From Winogradskyella litoriviva (GTDB taxonomy: Bacteria > Bacteroidota > Bacteroidia > Flavobacteriales > Flavobacteriaceae), in assembly GCF_013249065.1 (NCBI RefSeq), contig NZ_JABRWQ010000004.1, forward strand, positions 62,001 through 126,000: a stretch of DNA of 64,000 nucleotides, written 5' to 3'. A model generated the notes under the pieces. That model searched no databases and was not told where the DNA came from. It was given only the letters and a program-made list of their open reading frames with translations. Position numbers and translations under genes: made by a program. This document shows, in pieces, positions 48,895 to 58,349 of the stretch. Numbering within the stretch: position 1 is the first letter of the stretch; every line of letters begins with the position of its first letter.

Positions 48895-50598
48895 ATGATT
48901 AAGAAATACTGGAACAAGGGAGGAAAACAGAAAGCAGTCACAATTTTTGTGGTTTTACTATTATTAGTGTTATTGTTCTTTTTTAGAGACGATTATCAAC
49001 CTGTTTTACTATTTATTAGAAAATACATCTTTATAATTATTGTCAGTTTATTAGTTTTAATTCTTGGATTGCGAAAATTCAGAAATTCTGCAAATGTTGG
49101 TAGTCGCTTAGGGATTTTAGCATTGATGATTGTATTTTTTGGAATATTATATGGTGTAGGTTGGCATCTAAAAATGTATGATTACATGAAAACATATAAT
49201 GTATTCAATAGTTTAAATAAAGTTGAAATCAACGAACTACCATTAACGCAAAACGAACGTATTCAGCCACTTAGAAATATATTTTCTATGGCAAATGAAA
49301 GTGTAGGTGAAACCAAAGACGTTTCGCTACCACATTTAGTAAGAATTGGCACTGAGAATAAGTGGACTATGGCAATTCAGCCAAGTGAGAAGTACGTAAT
49401 GCAACAAATTAGCGATAATACAGAAGAGGTATTTGCTGTAAGTAGTACAACGCCATTTCCGAGGTTTTCTAACGAAAATAGAATTGATGTTACCTTTTCA
49501 ATAGGTGAATCTCTAAAGTTTAGCAGAAACACTTACAATGCTGTTGTGCAACGTTTTAATCCATGGATGCTTTTTAATTACGAGCCAAGTGATACATTTT
49601 ACATGAAAAATGACGATAATAAATGGGTAGAAGTTGTGAGTTTAATAAAATGGAAAGGCTTCTTTTTTCCATATCCATCATTTGGAGGTGTAATGATTAT
49701 AGATAGTGGTGAGCACGATGTAAATGATTATATAGAACGCGTAACGATTGGTAAAGGCACATTTGTGAGTCCAGATGAAATTAAAAATTATCCATTTTTA
49801 AACAAACAAAATACTTTAGCTGAAAAAGTGTCTCAATTACAAGCAGAATCTTTAAAATTTCTTGGAGGATTTAGTGATCCATTACCATGGAAAATGGAAA
49901 CAGCAGTTAAAATTCCAGTTATGCCAAAAGACCAAAATCAACAACCTTATGTTACTGATTTTGATTTTGCAGGTTCTAATTCAGATGCTTATAGCGGCTT
50001 ATACCATTGGTTTGGTTTAGAGCCAGTAGGCGATGAGCGCACAAGTTTAAGCTATAGTGTGTTTATTCCGGCAGACGGAACCGATAAAATGTATTATTAC
50101 GATCATGCCACTAAAAAACAAGGTTATGCAGGTGTTTCTGCAATGCCATTAAAAGTAAAAGAGTCTCGTAAAGAATATGATTGGAATGCAAGCACACCTG
50201 TAGAATTTAGACCTTACATAAAAGAAATTGCAGGTAGAAAACGTATGTTTTTCTTGGGTACAATATCTTCTATAAGTACAACTGATGCGCAGCAATTTGA
50301 TGGTTCTGCAACGCCAGATTTAGTATTGATAGATAGTGAGTATAGAGATGTTATTTGGATAGATGTAAAACATCCAAGTACTTGGGATGAAGAAGTTTAT
50401 AATCAATTAAATGAAGCTTGGAGAGCAAGTGAAGGTATTGGTTATTATTATAAAGAGGTTCCAAAAGATGAAGATGTAATGGAGCAACAAATGGATTCTT
50501 TAATGCGTATTCCTAAAATTGACGATAACACAGAGGTAATTAATAGATTGCAGCGTCAAATAGATTCGTTGAAAGCTGCTTCAGAAAAGCAAAATTAA
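48895..50598 (+). CDS. Membrane-anchored protein with large extracytoplasmic-type domain
   Basis: A 567-residue protein, not recognised. Three hydrophobic helices near 14-31, 38-58 and 70-90 precede a domain of about 430 residues rich in aromatic and beta-type segments (NPWMLFNYEPSDTFYM, KGFFFPYPSFGGVMIID). The C-terminal 80 residues become helical, ending in NRLQRQIDSLKAA, a coiled coil. It is the last gene of the set and overlaps the convergent defence gene by 4 bases. Topology is inferred from helix pattern. Confidence 0.82.
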   Translation: MIKKYWNKGGKQKAVTIFVVLLLLVLLFFFRDDYQPVLLFIRKYIFIIIVSLLVLILGLRKFRNSANVGSRLGILALMIVFFGILYGVGWHLKMYDYMKTYNVFNSLNKVEINELPLTQNERIQPLRNIFSMANESVGETKDVSLPHLVRIGTENKWTMAIQPSEKYVMQQISDNTEEVFAVSSTTPFPRFSNENRIDVTFSIGESLKFSRNTYNAVVQRFNPWMLFNYEPSDTFYMKNDDNKWVEVVSLIKWKGFFFPYPSFGGVMIIDSGEHDVNDYIERVTIGKGTFVSPDEIKNYPFLNKQNTLAEKVSQLQAESLKFLGGFSDPLPWKMETAVKIPVMPKDQNQQPYVTDFDFAGSNSDAYSGLYHWFGLEPVGDERTSLSYSVFIPADGTDKMYYYDHATKKQGYAGVSAMPLKVKESRKEYDWNASTPVEFRPYIKEIAGRKRMFFLGTISSISTTDAQQFDGSATPDLVLIDSEYRDVIWIDVKHPSTWDEEVYNQLNEAWRASEGIGYYYKEVPKDEDVMEQQMDSLMRIPKIDDNTEVINRLQRQIDSLKAASEKQN

Positions 50599-53021
50599 AA
50601 AGGTAAATCATCATCAGCATTAAATAATTTATCATCTGTATCAGTGATTTTATTTTCTTTGAATGAATCATCCTTTATAGGTAAAACTTTACCATTTATG
50701 ATATCATCTAATGTGATTTTTGAGTAATCTCTGTATTCATTATCTTCAAAGTTATTCATCATCATTTCGTCTGCTATTGAGTCATAGTCAATTACGAGTT
50801 TGGATTGACGTTGAACATTTTCTATAGAATTTATAAGTGCTATATCATTCCAGTCTTGTCGAAGCATAAATCTATATTCAATTTCAAATGATTCATTTAT
50901 ATTCAAAGTTATGAATTCGATATACTTTTCGATTTTATCAATTATTTCATAGTTAGCATCTTTTTCAATATTCTGATTTTTTAAAAAGTAATAATTTGAC
51001 TCTATATAATCTGAAAATACTGCTTCCAGATGATCTAAGAAATAATCATATAATTCTAATTCGTTTTTAAATAAATTAAAAATATTTTTATTGAAATGTC
51101 GTATAAAAATATTTAATAATTCTATCAAATTCTCTAAGTTTTCTTCATTTGTAAGAAGAATATAAAAGAATTGCGAATTAAAATCACAAATAGTTTTATT
51201 TAGTTTATTTATACTCTTTGAATAGTTTAATAATTTCTTTGAATAGAATAAAGCACTTTCATTTCTATTTAAGAAATTCCAATCATTAATGCTTTTTAGA
51301 TTGTTAATATTTTCTTCTAGTCCGTTTTCAAAAAAGTATTGAATAAAAATTGAGATTAGAAATTTATCGTAATTAATATCTAATGAGTTTTCAAGTAATT
51401 CTTTATAGTTATTTAGAAAAAAACAAGAAATGTTTTTTTCTATTGCATCTTTTGGCTTGATGTAAGGCGAATAAAAGAAATACCATTGTTCAATATATTT
51501 TGATGAAAATAAAATTCTTTCAACCTCTTGCCTATTTACATTAATTCTATATTTAAGAAAATCTTCAAGAGATGGATTGATGAAGTTAATATATTTTGGT
51601 TTGTTGTTACTAATAATGATAAAACCATCATTCATCAATTTTAAACTTTCGTAGTATGGATTTTGAGGTTTAATATAATTGTTTTTTTCTACTTCAAAAT
51701 TTATTCGAGCATTGTATGCTTTTTCCAGATGCTTTATATCGGTTTCACCATTTAATGAATAAAGCGTATTCAAAAGAAATCGATCAAATTGAGTAATTTG
51801 TTTCATGTAAGCATGATTCCAAATTTCTTTAGGGTCTTTAAGATTATTAATTATAAATTTTTTTAAATCTTGAGGCTCAAGATTAACTCTGTCGGAATTA
51901 GTGAAAAATTCAACAATTCTTGGTGTAAAATTATCATTTACACATATGTCATGAGCTAGTATTCTAATAATATCTTTTTGTTTTTTTTCTAATTCAGAAT
52001 CGTAAATATGATTATCTAATATTTTTCTTTTTATAGAATACGAATATGTTCTTAGTTCAATTTTAGTTTCGGATCTAAGTGGGTCAAAATGTCTAAGTCT
52101 TTCTGAACCTTGCATGAAAGAAGTCAAAATAAATTTTCTAGTATTTAATATCAAATATTTATTTTCAGAATTTTCTATTTGACTAATTATTTTAATAAGT
52201 GAAGCTTCTGCAGATTTTGATTTATTTATTTCTTCTTGAGTATGTCCAAGAAAATCGTCAAAATAAAAAAGTTGTTTAGACTCATCATCAATTAAAACAT
52301 TTTCTATTTCTTTTATATTATCATACACTATGTTTAATTGGTAGTCATTTTTCAGATAATCATAAATAATCATTTCAGATAAAGTACTTTTTCCTACTCC
52401 AGGTTCCCCTGTTAAAATAATGAATTTGTTTTCATTTAATATTAATTTCGCTTTGTGGAAATCGTTCGTAATAACGAAAATTCTAAATTTTCTCTTTAAA
52501 TTTTTTTCTGAAAATTCTTTTCTTCTACTTTGAAATTTATGGTTGAGTATTTTATTTAAAATAATTGTACTCGAAAACCATAATTTGTAATGCCTTTCTT
52601 CAATATTCTTGTTTTGATTTAGAATAGAGTTTAAGTCCTCTCTTCCAAAAATATGATCAATTGACAAAATGTAAGGAGCAAAAATCTCTTTTATTTCTAA
52701 CTTATTTTGAGGACTTAATTCAAGTGAAGTAATTACTAAATAAGAAGTAGGATTTAATTTGAATATTTTCTCTTTTTCAGTGTTTTTAAGGTCATATTTT
52801 AAATTAGCATATTTCGATTTATTATAATGTTTTACCTGTCCAATAATTTTAAAATCATTTTCAGGTGTTGAAAGAAGTATGTCAATTCCTTTATCTCTGC
52901 CAGGTTTGAAGCTTTTAAATGTACCACCTAGGTTTTTATTAATAAAATAAGCATTCATCAGGTCACATACCAATTTTTCGAAATCTGTTGGACTTAATGT
53001 TGAGAAATCATAATTTGTCAT
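50595..53021 (-). CDS. Defence-type protein: Mrr-like nuclease fused to STAND-type NTPase
   Basis: An 808-residue protein in the style of anti-phage STAND proteins. Residues 1-130 form a restriction-endonuclease-like (Mrr-type PD-(D/E)xK) domain: F14 E15 K16, D47 in GRDKGID and Q62-V63-K64 in GQVKHY, with Gln replacing Glu as in many Mrr proteins. Residues about 180-420 form a P-loop NTPase with Walker A GEPGVGKS at 205-212 and Walker B LFYFDDF at 251-257, like the nSTAND3 group. The C-terminal 400 residues are helical and could be a sensor. Composition is Asn/Ile/Lys-rich and its AT content looks higher than its neighbours, suggesting transfer. Confidence 0.82.
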   Translation of the reverse strand: MTNYDFSTLSPTDFEKLVCDLMNAYFINKNLGGTFKSFKPGRDKGIDILLSTPENDFKIIGQVKHYNKSKYANLKYDLKNTEKEKIFKLNPTSYLVITSLELSPQNKLEIKEIFAPYILSIDHIFGREDLNSILNQNKNIEERHYKLWFSSTIILNKILNHKFQSRRKEFSEKNLKRKFRIFVITNDFHKAKLILNENKFIILTGEPGVGKSTLSEMIIYDYLKNDYQLNIVYDNIKEIENVLIDDESKQLFYFDDFLGHTQEEINKSKSAEASLIKIISQIENSENKYLILNTRKFILTSFMQGSERLRHFDPLRSETKIELRTYSYSIKRKILDNHIYDSELEKKQKDIIRILAHDICVNDNFTPRIVEFFTNSDRVNLEPQDLKKFIINNLKDPKEIWNHAYMKQITQFDRFLLNTLYSLNGETDIKHLEKAYNARINFEVEKNNYIKPQNPYYESLKLMNDGFIIISNNKPKYINFINPSLEDFLKYRINVNRQEVERILFSSKYIEQWYFFYSPYIKPKDAIEKNISCFFLNNYKELLENSLDINYDKFLISIFIQYFFENGLEENINNLKSINDWNFLNRNESALFYSKKLLNYSKSINKLNKTICDFNSQFFYILLTNEENLENLIELLNIFIRHFNKNIFNLFKNELELYDYFLDHLEAVFSDYIESNYYFLKNQNIEKDANYEIIDKIEKYIEFITLNINESFEIEYRFMLRQDWNDIALINSIENVQRQSKLVIDYDSIADEMMMNNFEDNEYRDYSKITLDDIINGKVLPIKDDSFKENKITDTDDKLFNADDDLPF

Positions 53022-53037
53022 ATGAATAAAAGTTAAT

Positions 53038-53502
53038 TTAATACGCTAACAACATCTTTATATCACAGCGTTCATAAGGACAATTTTCTTCAACCGAAAT
53101 TTCCACAAAACCATATTTTCTATATAAATAAATAGCGTTTTCTAATTTTCTACTTGAATAGAGTAGAAGACCTTTTAAATTTTTAGTTTTACCAAAATCA
53201 ATACAATGTTGCAATAACTGCTGACCAATTTTTTGTCCACGTTCTTCTGGTAAAACGGCCATTTTAGTTAATTCTAAAATGCCAAAAGTTGCCGTTGGCA
53301 TTAATGCTGCAGTACCAACTACTTTTTCGTCTTTTAATGCAAAGAAAATAAAACCACCTTTTTTAATAATGTATTTATCTGGATGGCTTAAAACATCTTC
53401 ATCATAAGATTCAACATAAAAAAAAGTTTTTAACCACTCAATATTTAAATTGTAAAAGTCTTTGGCGTACTGAGGTTGGTAGTTAATTATTTTAATTGTC
53501 AT
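53038..53502 (-). CDS. GNAT family N-acetyltransferase
   Basis: A 154-residue acetyltransferase. The acetyl-CoA loop motif is LPEERGQKIGQQLLQHCID near 79-97, where R-G-Q-K-I-G fits the Q/RxxGxG/A consensus; the strand preceding it (GILELTKMAVL) and the C-terminal YRKYGFVEI are typical. The substrate is unknown. It overlaps hutG by 11 bases, so the two are co-transcribed. Confidence 0.9.
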   Translation of the reverse strand: MTIKIINYQPQYAKDFYNLNIEWLKTFFYVESYDEDVLSHPDKYIIKKGGFIFFALKDEKVVGTAALMPTATFGILELTKMAVLPEERGQKIGQQLLQHCIDFGKTKNLKGLLLYSSRKLENAIYLYRKYGFVEISVEENCPYERCDIKMLLAY

Positions 53503-54511
53503 TGGCTCTAATAAAATCTGTAATGAGGTAAGTAATTAGTTTTCCTACTTTGGTCATTGTTTTTTTTGTTGGTGCAGCTTCGCAGATATGTAAATAAGAA
53601 GCATTTTTATGCTTACCAAAATAACTTACAAACTGTCTGGCTTGTGTTACATTAAAACCGCTTGGTGTCATTGCACTACTCGGAATATCTGCTATGGCAT
53701 CGCAATCTATTTCAATCCCAAATAATTTTTCAGATACATGATCTAATGCAGCTTTCATTTCTGGTTTAAAATCTACTTCATTTCTAACCTCAATAGATTC
53801 ATAAGTATTGTATTTAAGATTTTTAATCTTTTTAATTGTATTTAATAATTTAATTGAAGTATAATTTTCATGCAAGCCAAAAATGAAATAATTTCTCAAA
53901 AAACCTTCAGCAAAAGCATAGCTAAATCCGTTACCACTATGTCTGCCTTCGTCTTCCCTAAAATCTGAATGTGCGTCAAAATTAACCACATTCATTCTTT
54001 TATTATTGGCTAAAGAGCAACCTTTTATATTTCCGTAGGCATTATTATGTCCACCTCCAACAATGATTGGTGTTTTTCCTGCTCTAACAATAGAAGATAC
54101 TACGTTGGTTACATCTTTATCTATAGTTTCAACAAATTGTCGGACCTTAGAGAGTTCCTTCTTTTTAGAAATATCTAAAGAAAGTAGCGATTTACGTTCT
54201 TCTAGATAATCTAATTGACCTAAAATAAGCACACGTTTTGCAGATGTAAAAGAGTTACTTTGTATATTTAACAAAACTTTTAGAGTTGCTTCCCAAGCCT
54301 TGTAAGTGCCTGTTTGTCCGAAGTTTCCGAATACACCAATATCTTCATTTATTCCAAATAAAACATAGTCAACATCTAAATTAACAATATCATCGTATAT
54401 GTTAGTGAGGTTAGGTATTAACTGAATATGTTCTCCAAATTTTGATTCGCCTTTACGTTTCTTTAAAAGCTTTTGTTTTTCTTTTTCAGTAAATAAGACA
54501 AGATGATTCAT
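53492..54511 (-). CDS. hutG: Formimidoylglutamase (arginase/agmatinase/formiminoglutamate hydrolase family)
   Basis: A 339-residue metal-dependent hydrolase of histidine degradation, cleaving formiminoglutamate to glutamate and formamide. The binuclear Mn site is given by GGGHNNAYG near 159-167, NFDAHSDFR near 178-186 and EIDCDAIAD near 269-277, so the three arginase motifs are present. The assignment to HutG over arginase/agmatinase rests on length and on hutI being only 2 kb away. Not all arginase residues are seen, so substrate is inferred. Confidence 0.85.
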   Translation of the reverse strand: MNHLVLFTEKEKQKLLKKRKGESKFGEHIQLIPNLTNIYDDIVNLDVDYVLFGINEDIGVFGNFGQTGTYKAWEATLKVLLNIQSNSFTSAKRVLILGQLDYLEERKSLLSLDISKKKELSKVRQFVETIDKDVTNVVSSIVRAGKTPIIVGGGHNNAYGNIKGCSLANNKRMNVVNFDAHSDFREDEGRHSGNGFSYAFAEGFLRNYFIFGLHENYTSIKLLNTIKKIKNLKYNTYESIEVRNEVDFKPEMKAALDHVSEKLFGIEIDCDAIADIPSSAMTPSGFNVTQARQFVSYFGKHKNASYLHICEAAPTKKTMTKVGKLITYLITDFIRANDN

Positions 54512-54621
54512 TTTGGATAAATAATTAAAATAATAGAATAAAAGTACAGTTTTATTTAATTACTTTGATCTCAAATAAAAATTAAAAACAACAATTAACA
54601 ATACTTAAAACCAAACAATTT

Positions 54622-55509
54622 ATGGAAGGTTCACAAAAATCAAACACAGGATTAAAAGTAGGCTTAGCGATATTAGCTGTATTGTTCTTAGGAACAGCAT
54701 TTTTTACTTCTAAGTTATACAATGAAAAGCAAGAAAATGAAAAATTATTAGTTAGCGAGAAGCAACAAGTAATGACTGACCTTAGTAATTTAGCAAAGGA
54801 TTATGATGAAGCTATTGCTGAAAGTGAAGTAAAAAATCAAGATTTAATTGCTGCAAGAGAACGTATTCAAGGTTTAATGGATTCTTTAAAAATATCTCAA
54901 AATAGTGTAAATAGTTTATGGAGATATAAAAAGAAATACCAAGCTTTAGAAGAAGAAATGGAGATTTTATTAACTGAGAACGATCGTTTAAAAGTTGAGA
55001 ATGAATATTTAGCAACGTCGTTAGATAGTACGCAAGTACAATTAGCAGAACGTACTATGTTTACAGATTCTCTTTTAGTACAAAACACTCAGCTTTCTAC
55101 GGTTGTTAAAGATGCAGCAGCACTACAAACTGTGGGCTTAGTAGGAATGGGAGTAATTGAAAGAAGTAGTGGTAAACAAATTCCAACAGAACGTGCAGGA
55201 AGAAGTGATAAACTTAAAGTTTGTTTTACAGTAGCTAAAAACATGTTAACTGAAGCTGGTGATAAAGAATTATATGTGCAGGTAATAGACCCTTTAAACA
55301 ATGTATTAGGTTCTAACGATCAAATAAACTTTGATGATCAAGTATTAAACTACAGCTTAATCAGTAGATTTAATTACGAAAATAGAAATTTAAATATTTG
55401 CGAATATATAGACGAGTTGGAAGATTCTAAATTTGAAAAAGGTCGTTATAAAGTAAATGTATTTAATGATAAGGCATTAATATCTTCTTCAGAGTTTACT
55501 TTGAAGTAA
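54622..55509 (+). CDS. Membrane-anchored coiled-coil protein
   Basis: A 295-residue protein of unknown function. A hydrophobic helix at about 13-31 anchors it; a coiled coil follows (about 35-160; KNQDLIAARERIQGLMDSL, EEEMEILLTENDRLK), then a beta-rich C-terminal domain (about 170-295; GMGVIERSSGKQIPTERAG, YVQVIDPLNN). The arrangement suggests an extracytoplasmic domain held by a stalk. It sits between hutG and hutI on the opposite strand, closed by a terminator. Confidence 0.82.
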   Translation: MEGSQKSNTGLKVGLAILAVLFLGTAFFTSKLYNEKQENEKLLVSEKQQVMTDLSNLAKDYDEAIAESEVKNQDLIAARERIQGLMDSLKISQNSVNSLWRYKKKYQALEEEMEILLTENDRLKVENEYLATSLDSTQVQLAERTMFTDSLLVQNTQLSTVVKDAAALQTVGLVGMGVIERSSGKQIPTERAGRSDKLKVCFTVAKNMLTEAGDKELYVQVIDPLNNVLGSNDQINFDDQVLNYSLISRFNYENRNLNICEYIDELEDSKFEKGRYKVNVFNDKALISSSEFTLK

Positions 55510-55532
55510 GGGTTGATTAATTGATTAATAGC

Positions 55533-55567
55533 AAAAAATCCAGAAGTTTACTTCTGGATTTTTTTTG
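55533..55567. terminator. Bidirectional terminator
   Basis: Hairpin AAAAAATCCAGAAG / CTTCTGGATTTTTT with a four-base loop (TTTA). It lies between the coiled-coil gene and the convergent hutI gene. Confidence 0.9.
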
Positions 55568-55587
55568 TTTTAATGTCTTTATAGAAA

Positions 55588-56823
55588 TTATAGTAATTGA
55601 CCATTTATTATAACTTGCTCAATAGGATTATGAGCAAATGCATAAGGAATTTCACTATAATGATTCATAGGCTTTGTAATTAATAGGTTAGCCTTTTTGC
55701 CTCTTGTTATGCTACCATACATATTACTTATTCCCATAGCATATGCTCCATTAACAGTAGCTGCATTAATGGCTTCTTCTGGTGTCATTTTTAATTTTAC
55801 GCAAGCGGAACTTACAACAAAATTCATATTACCACTTGGTGAAGAACCAGGATTGTAATCTGAAGCAATTGCTAACGGTAAACCTGCATCAATAAGTTTT
55901 CTAGCAGGTGTATAAGGAATACTTAAAAAATAAGAGCAACCAGGAAGCGCAACTGGCATAGTGTCACTGCCTTTTAAGGCTTCAATATCTTTTTCGTTTA
56001 ATTCTTCTAAATGGTCAACTGATAGCGCATTGTGTTTTACACCAAGCGCAATACCTCCTAAAATATTAAACTGATTTACATGAATTTTTGGTCTTAAATC
56101 ATAAGATTTAGCAGCTTCTAAGATGGTATTGGTTTCTTTTATATCAAAATAGCCTTCCTCACAAAACACGTCTATAAAGTGTGCAATGTTTAATTCAGAT
56201 GCTTTTGGTATTAGTTCTTCTGTTATTAATTTAATGTAGTCCTTCTTTTTAGATTTGAATTCGGAAGGAATTGCATGAGCAGCTAAAAGAGTAGGTATAA
56301 TAACAGCTAAGCTTTCTTGTTTTATTCGTTTAATAACACTTAGCATTTTCATTTCTGCATCAACGGTAAGTCCATAACCTGTTTTAATTTCAATAGCACC
56401 TGTTCCCATTGCTATTAATTCATTTACACGCTTTATGGATTGATTGTATAAATCATCTTCTGAAGTGTCTTGTAAAACTTTAGCCGAATTTAATATGCCA
56501 CCACCTTTGTTAGCAATTTCTTCATAAGATAATCCATTAATTCTGTCTACAAATTCAGAGGTTCTGTCACCAGCATAAACGACATGCGTATGAGAATCGC
56601 ACCATGAAGGTAAAACTATTTTGCCTGTAGCATCAATAATTGTATCTGCTTCAATTGTTCTATAATCTTCCATTTTTCCATATTCAATAATGGTATCGTG
56701 GTCAATATAGATGTAAGCATTTTCTAGCATACTAAGTTCTTTCATCTCTTTACCCTTTATAATAGTAACATTAGACTCATGAACCTGAAGCAATTGTTTT
56801 ATGTTTAAAATGAGGACAGACAT
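55588..56823 (-). CDS. hutI: Imidazolonepropionase
   Basis: A 411-residue amidohydrolase that opens 4-imidazolone-5-propionate to formiminoglutamate, the substrate of HutG, in histidine degradation. The metal-binding HTHVVYAGDR lies near residue 79 of this start, EIKTGYGL near 135 and AHAIPSEFK near 175; SDYNPGSSPSGNM near 305 is also a family signature. I chose ATG at 56823 because the start at 56865 (TTG) would add 14 residues inside the upstream terminator. hutH and hutU are not in the window. Confidence 0.93.
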   Translation of the reverse strand: MSVLILNIKQLLQVHESNVTIIKGKEMKELSMLENAYIYIDHDTIIEYGKMEDYRTIEADTIIDATGKIVLPSWCDSHTHVVYAGDRTSEFVDRINGLSYEEIANKGGGILNSAKVLQDTSEDDLYNQSIKRVNELIAMGTGAIEIKTGYGLTVDAEMKMLSVIKRIKQESLAVIIPTLLAAHAIPSEFKSKKKDYIKLITEELIPKASELNIAHFIDVFCEEGYFDIKETNTILEAAKSYDLRPKIHVNQFNILGGIALGVKHNALSVDHLEELNEKDIEALKGSDTMPVALPGCSYFLSIPYTPARKLIDAGLPLAIASDYNPGSSPSGNMNFVVSSACVKLKMTPEEAINAATVNGAYAMGISNMYGSITRGKKANLLITKPMNHYSEIPYAFAHNPIEQVIINGQLL

Positions 56824-56863
56824 AATAAATGATGTTTTTGTAAAGATTGTTAAAATTTTGAAC

Positions 56864-56902
56864 AAAAAAAAACGCTAATGATAATTTAATAGCGTTTTTT
56901 TT
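56864..56902 (-). terminator. Terminator after the VCBS-repeat gene
   Basis: A hairpin ACGCTA / TAGCGT with long A and T runs on each side. On the minus strand it is 20 bases past the VCBS-repeat gene stop and ahead of hutI, so it separates the two. Confidence 0.8.
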
Positions 56903-56922
56903 ATAACATTTTATGATATTCT

Positions 56923-58317
56923 TTATTCCTTAATAAATTTTGTAGAAAACTTATCATTCAATTTAACAGTATATATACCAGAAACTAATGACGAAACATC
57001 TAATTTTTCACCAACAGATAAATCTTTAGTTAAAACTTGTTTTCCTAAAACATCAAAAACCGTCACGTTAATTTCGGTATTTTGCCCTTCAAAATTTAAA
57101 AAATCTTTAGTGGGATTAGGAAATATAGAAACTGTTTGCAAATCTAAATTAGGTATGCTAAGTACAATTTTTTGATTTTCAAAATAATTTAGATTATCTA
57201 GATTATATTCACAGCTAGCAATATCTAAATCGCCATCTGCGTCAAAATCTTCAATAGAATATACAAAAGCTTGACTTTGGGTTGCATCTATAATTTCTTC
57301 GGTAGCAAAAGTACCAGAGCCATTATTTTTAAACCATACTAAATCATTTCCAGCATTTGCTTTTCCACTACTTAATATAATATCATTTAAACCATCATTA
57401 TCTAGGTCTTTAAAAAGTGCCAGAGCAGGATTGCTAATAGTAGTAGAGAAAATAGTTTCTGTATATCCAGAACCGTTATCTTCATACCAATATAAGTTTC
57501 CTGTTGGTCCTCCACCATAAGATACTTCAGTTGCCAATATATCTAAATTGGTATCACCATCAATATCCTCAAAAGTAGCATTAAACATACCAACTTTACC
57601 TGTGGCAACAGAAATAGCATCTTTTGTAAATGAAACTGTACCAGAAGGCACCAAATTATTTCTAAATATTTCAACAACATCATTAGAATAAACTGCGGTT
57701 GCAATTAATGCATCTAAATCGCCATCTCCATCTATATCTTTTAGGTTTACAACACCTGGAGCACTTAATGTATCATCAATTTTAGCGCTTTCTAATGTAA
57801 AAGTACCAGTACCATTATTAGAAAACCATATAACTTCATTACTGTCGTAAGCGGTTACAGCAACATCTATAAATGTATCGTTGTTAATATCACCTACAGC
57901 GATTCCAGAAGCACCCATTATAGTATTAGAAATTACATTTTGAACCACAAAATTTCCTAATCCATCATTTGGAAACCATACAAGACGGTCATTATTATAA
58001 GCTGTTGCTAAAATATCTAAATAACCATCACTATTTAAATCAATAAGTTTTAAACCTCCTATACCATCTAGAACATTAGAAACTAAGGTTTGTAATGTAA
58101 AGGTATTGTCGCCATTGTTTTTATACCATTCTATAGTATTACCTAAATTGGTGCCTACTAAAATATCTATAAAAGAATCACCGTCAATTAAGCCTGTGTC
58201 AATAGAATAAGGTGCATCACCTGTTGCTGAATTTATGACTACTTTTGGTAAAAATGTAGTTTGGCCAAAAGAAAAAGCACTTATAAAAGCAATAGCGAAA
58301 AGAAGTTTGTGTTTCAT
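56923..58317 (-). CDS. T9SS-sorted FG-GAP/VCBS-repeat protein
   Basis: A 464-residue secreted protein. A signal peptide (MKHKLLFAIAFISAFSFGQ) is followed by several FG-GAP/VCBS-type repeats (DSDGDLDILV-like units: DINNDTFIDVAVTAYDS, DIDGDGDLDALIAT, DFDADGDLDIAS), each with Asp-rich Ca-binding loops. The last 70 residues are a type A T9SS sorting domain (IFPNPTKDFLNFEGQN, then GKQVLTKDLS, LVSGIYTVKL). It should be exported through the type IX system to the cell surface or medium and may bind polymers or cells. Confidence 0.92.
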   Translation of the reverse strand: MKHKLLFAIAFISAFSFGQTTFLPKVVINSATGDAPYSIDTGLIDGDSFIDILVGTNLGNTIEWYKNNGDNTFTLQTLVSNVLDGIGGLKLIDLNSDGYLDILATAYNNDRLVWFPNDGLGNFVVQNVISNTIMGASGIAVGDINNDTFIDVAVTAYDSNEVIWFSNNGTGTFTLESAKIDDTLSAPGVVNLKDIDGDGDLDALIATAVYSNDVVEIFRNNLVPSGTVSFTKDAISVATGKVGMFNATFEDIDGDTNLDILATEVSYGGGPTGNLYWYEDNGSGYTETIFSTTISNPALALFKDLDNDGLNDIILSSGKANAGNDLVWFKNNGSGTFATEEIIDATQSQAFVYSIEDFDADGDLDIASCEYNLDNLNYFENQKIVLSIPNLDLQTVSIFPNPTKDFLNFEGQNTEINVTVFDVLGKQVLTKDLSVGEKLDVSSLVSGIYTVKLNDKFSTKFIKE

Positions 58318-58349
58318 ATTAAATAATTTTTATGGTTAATTAAGAGATT

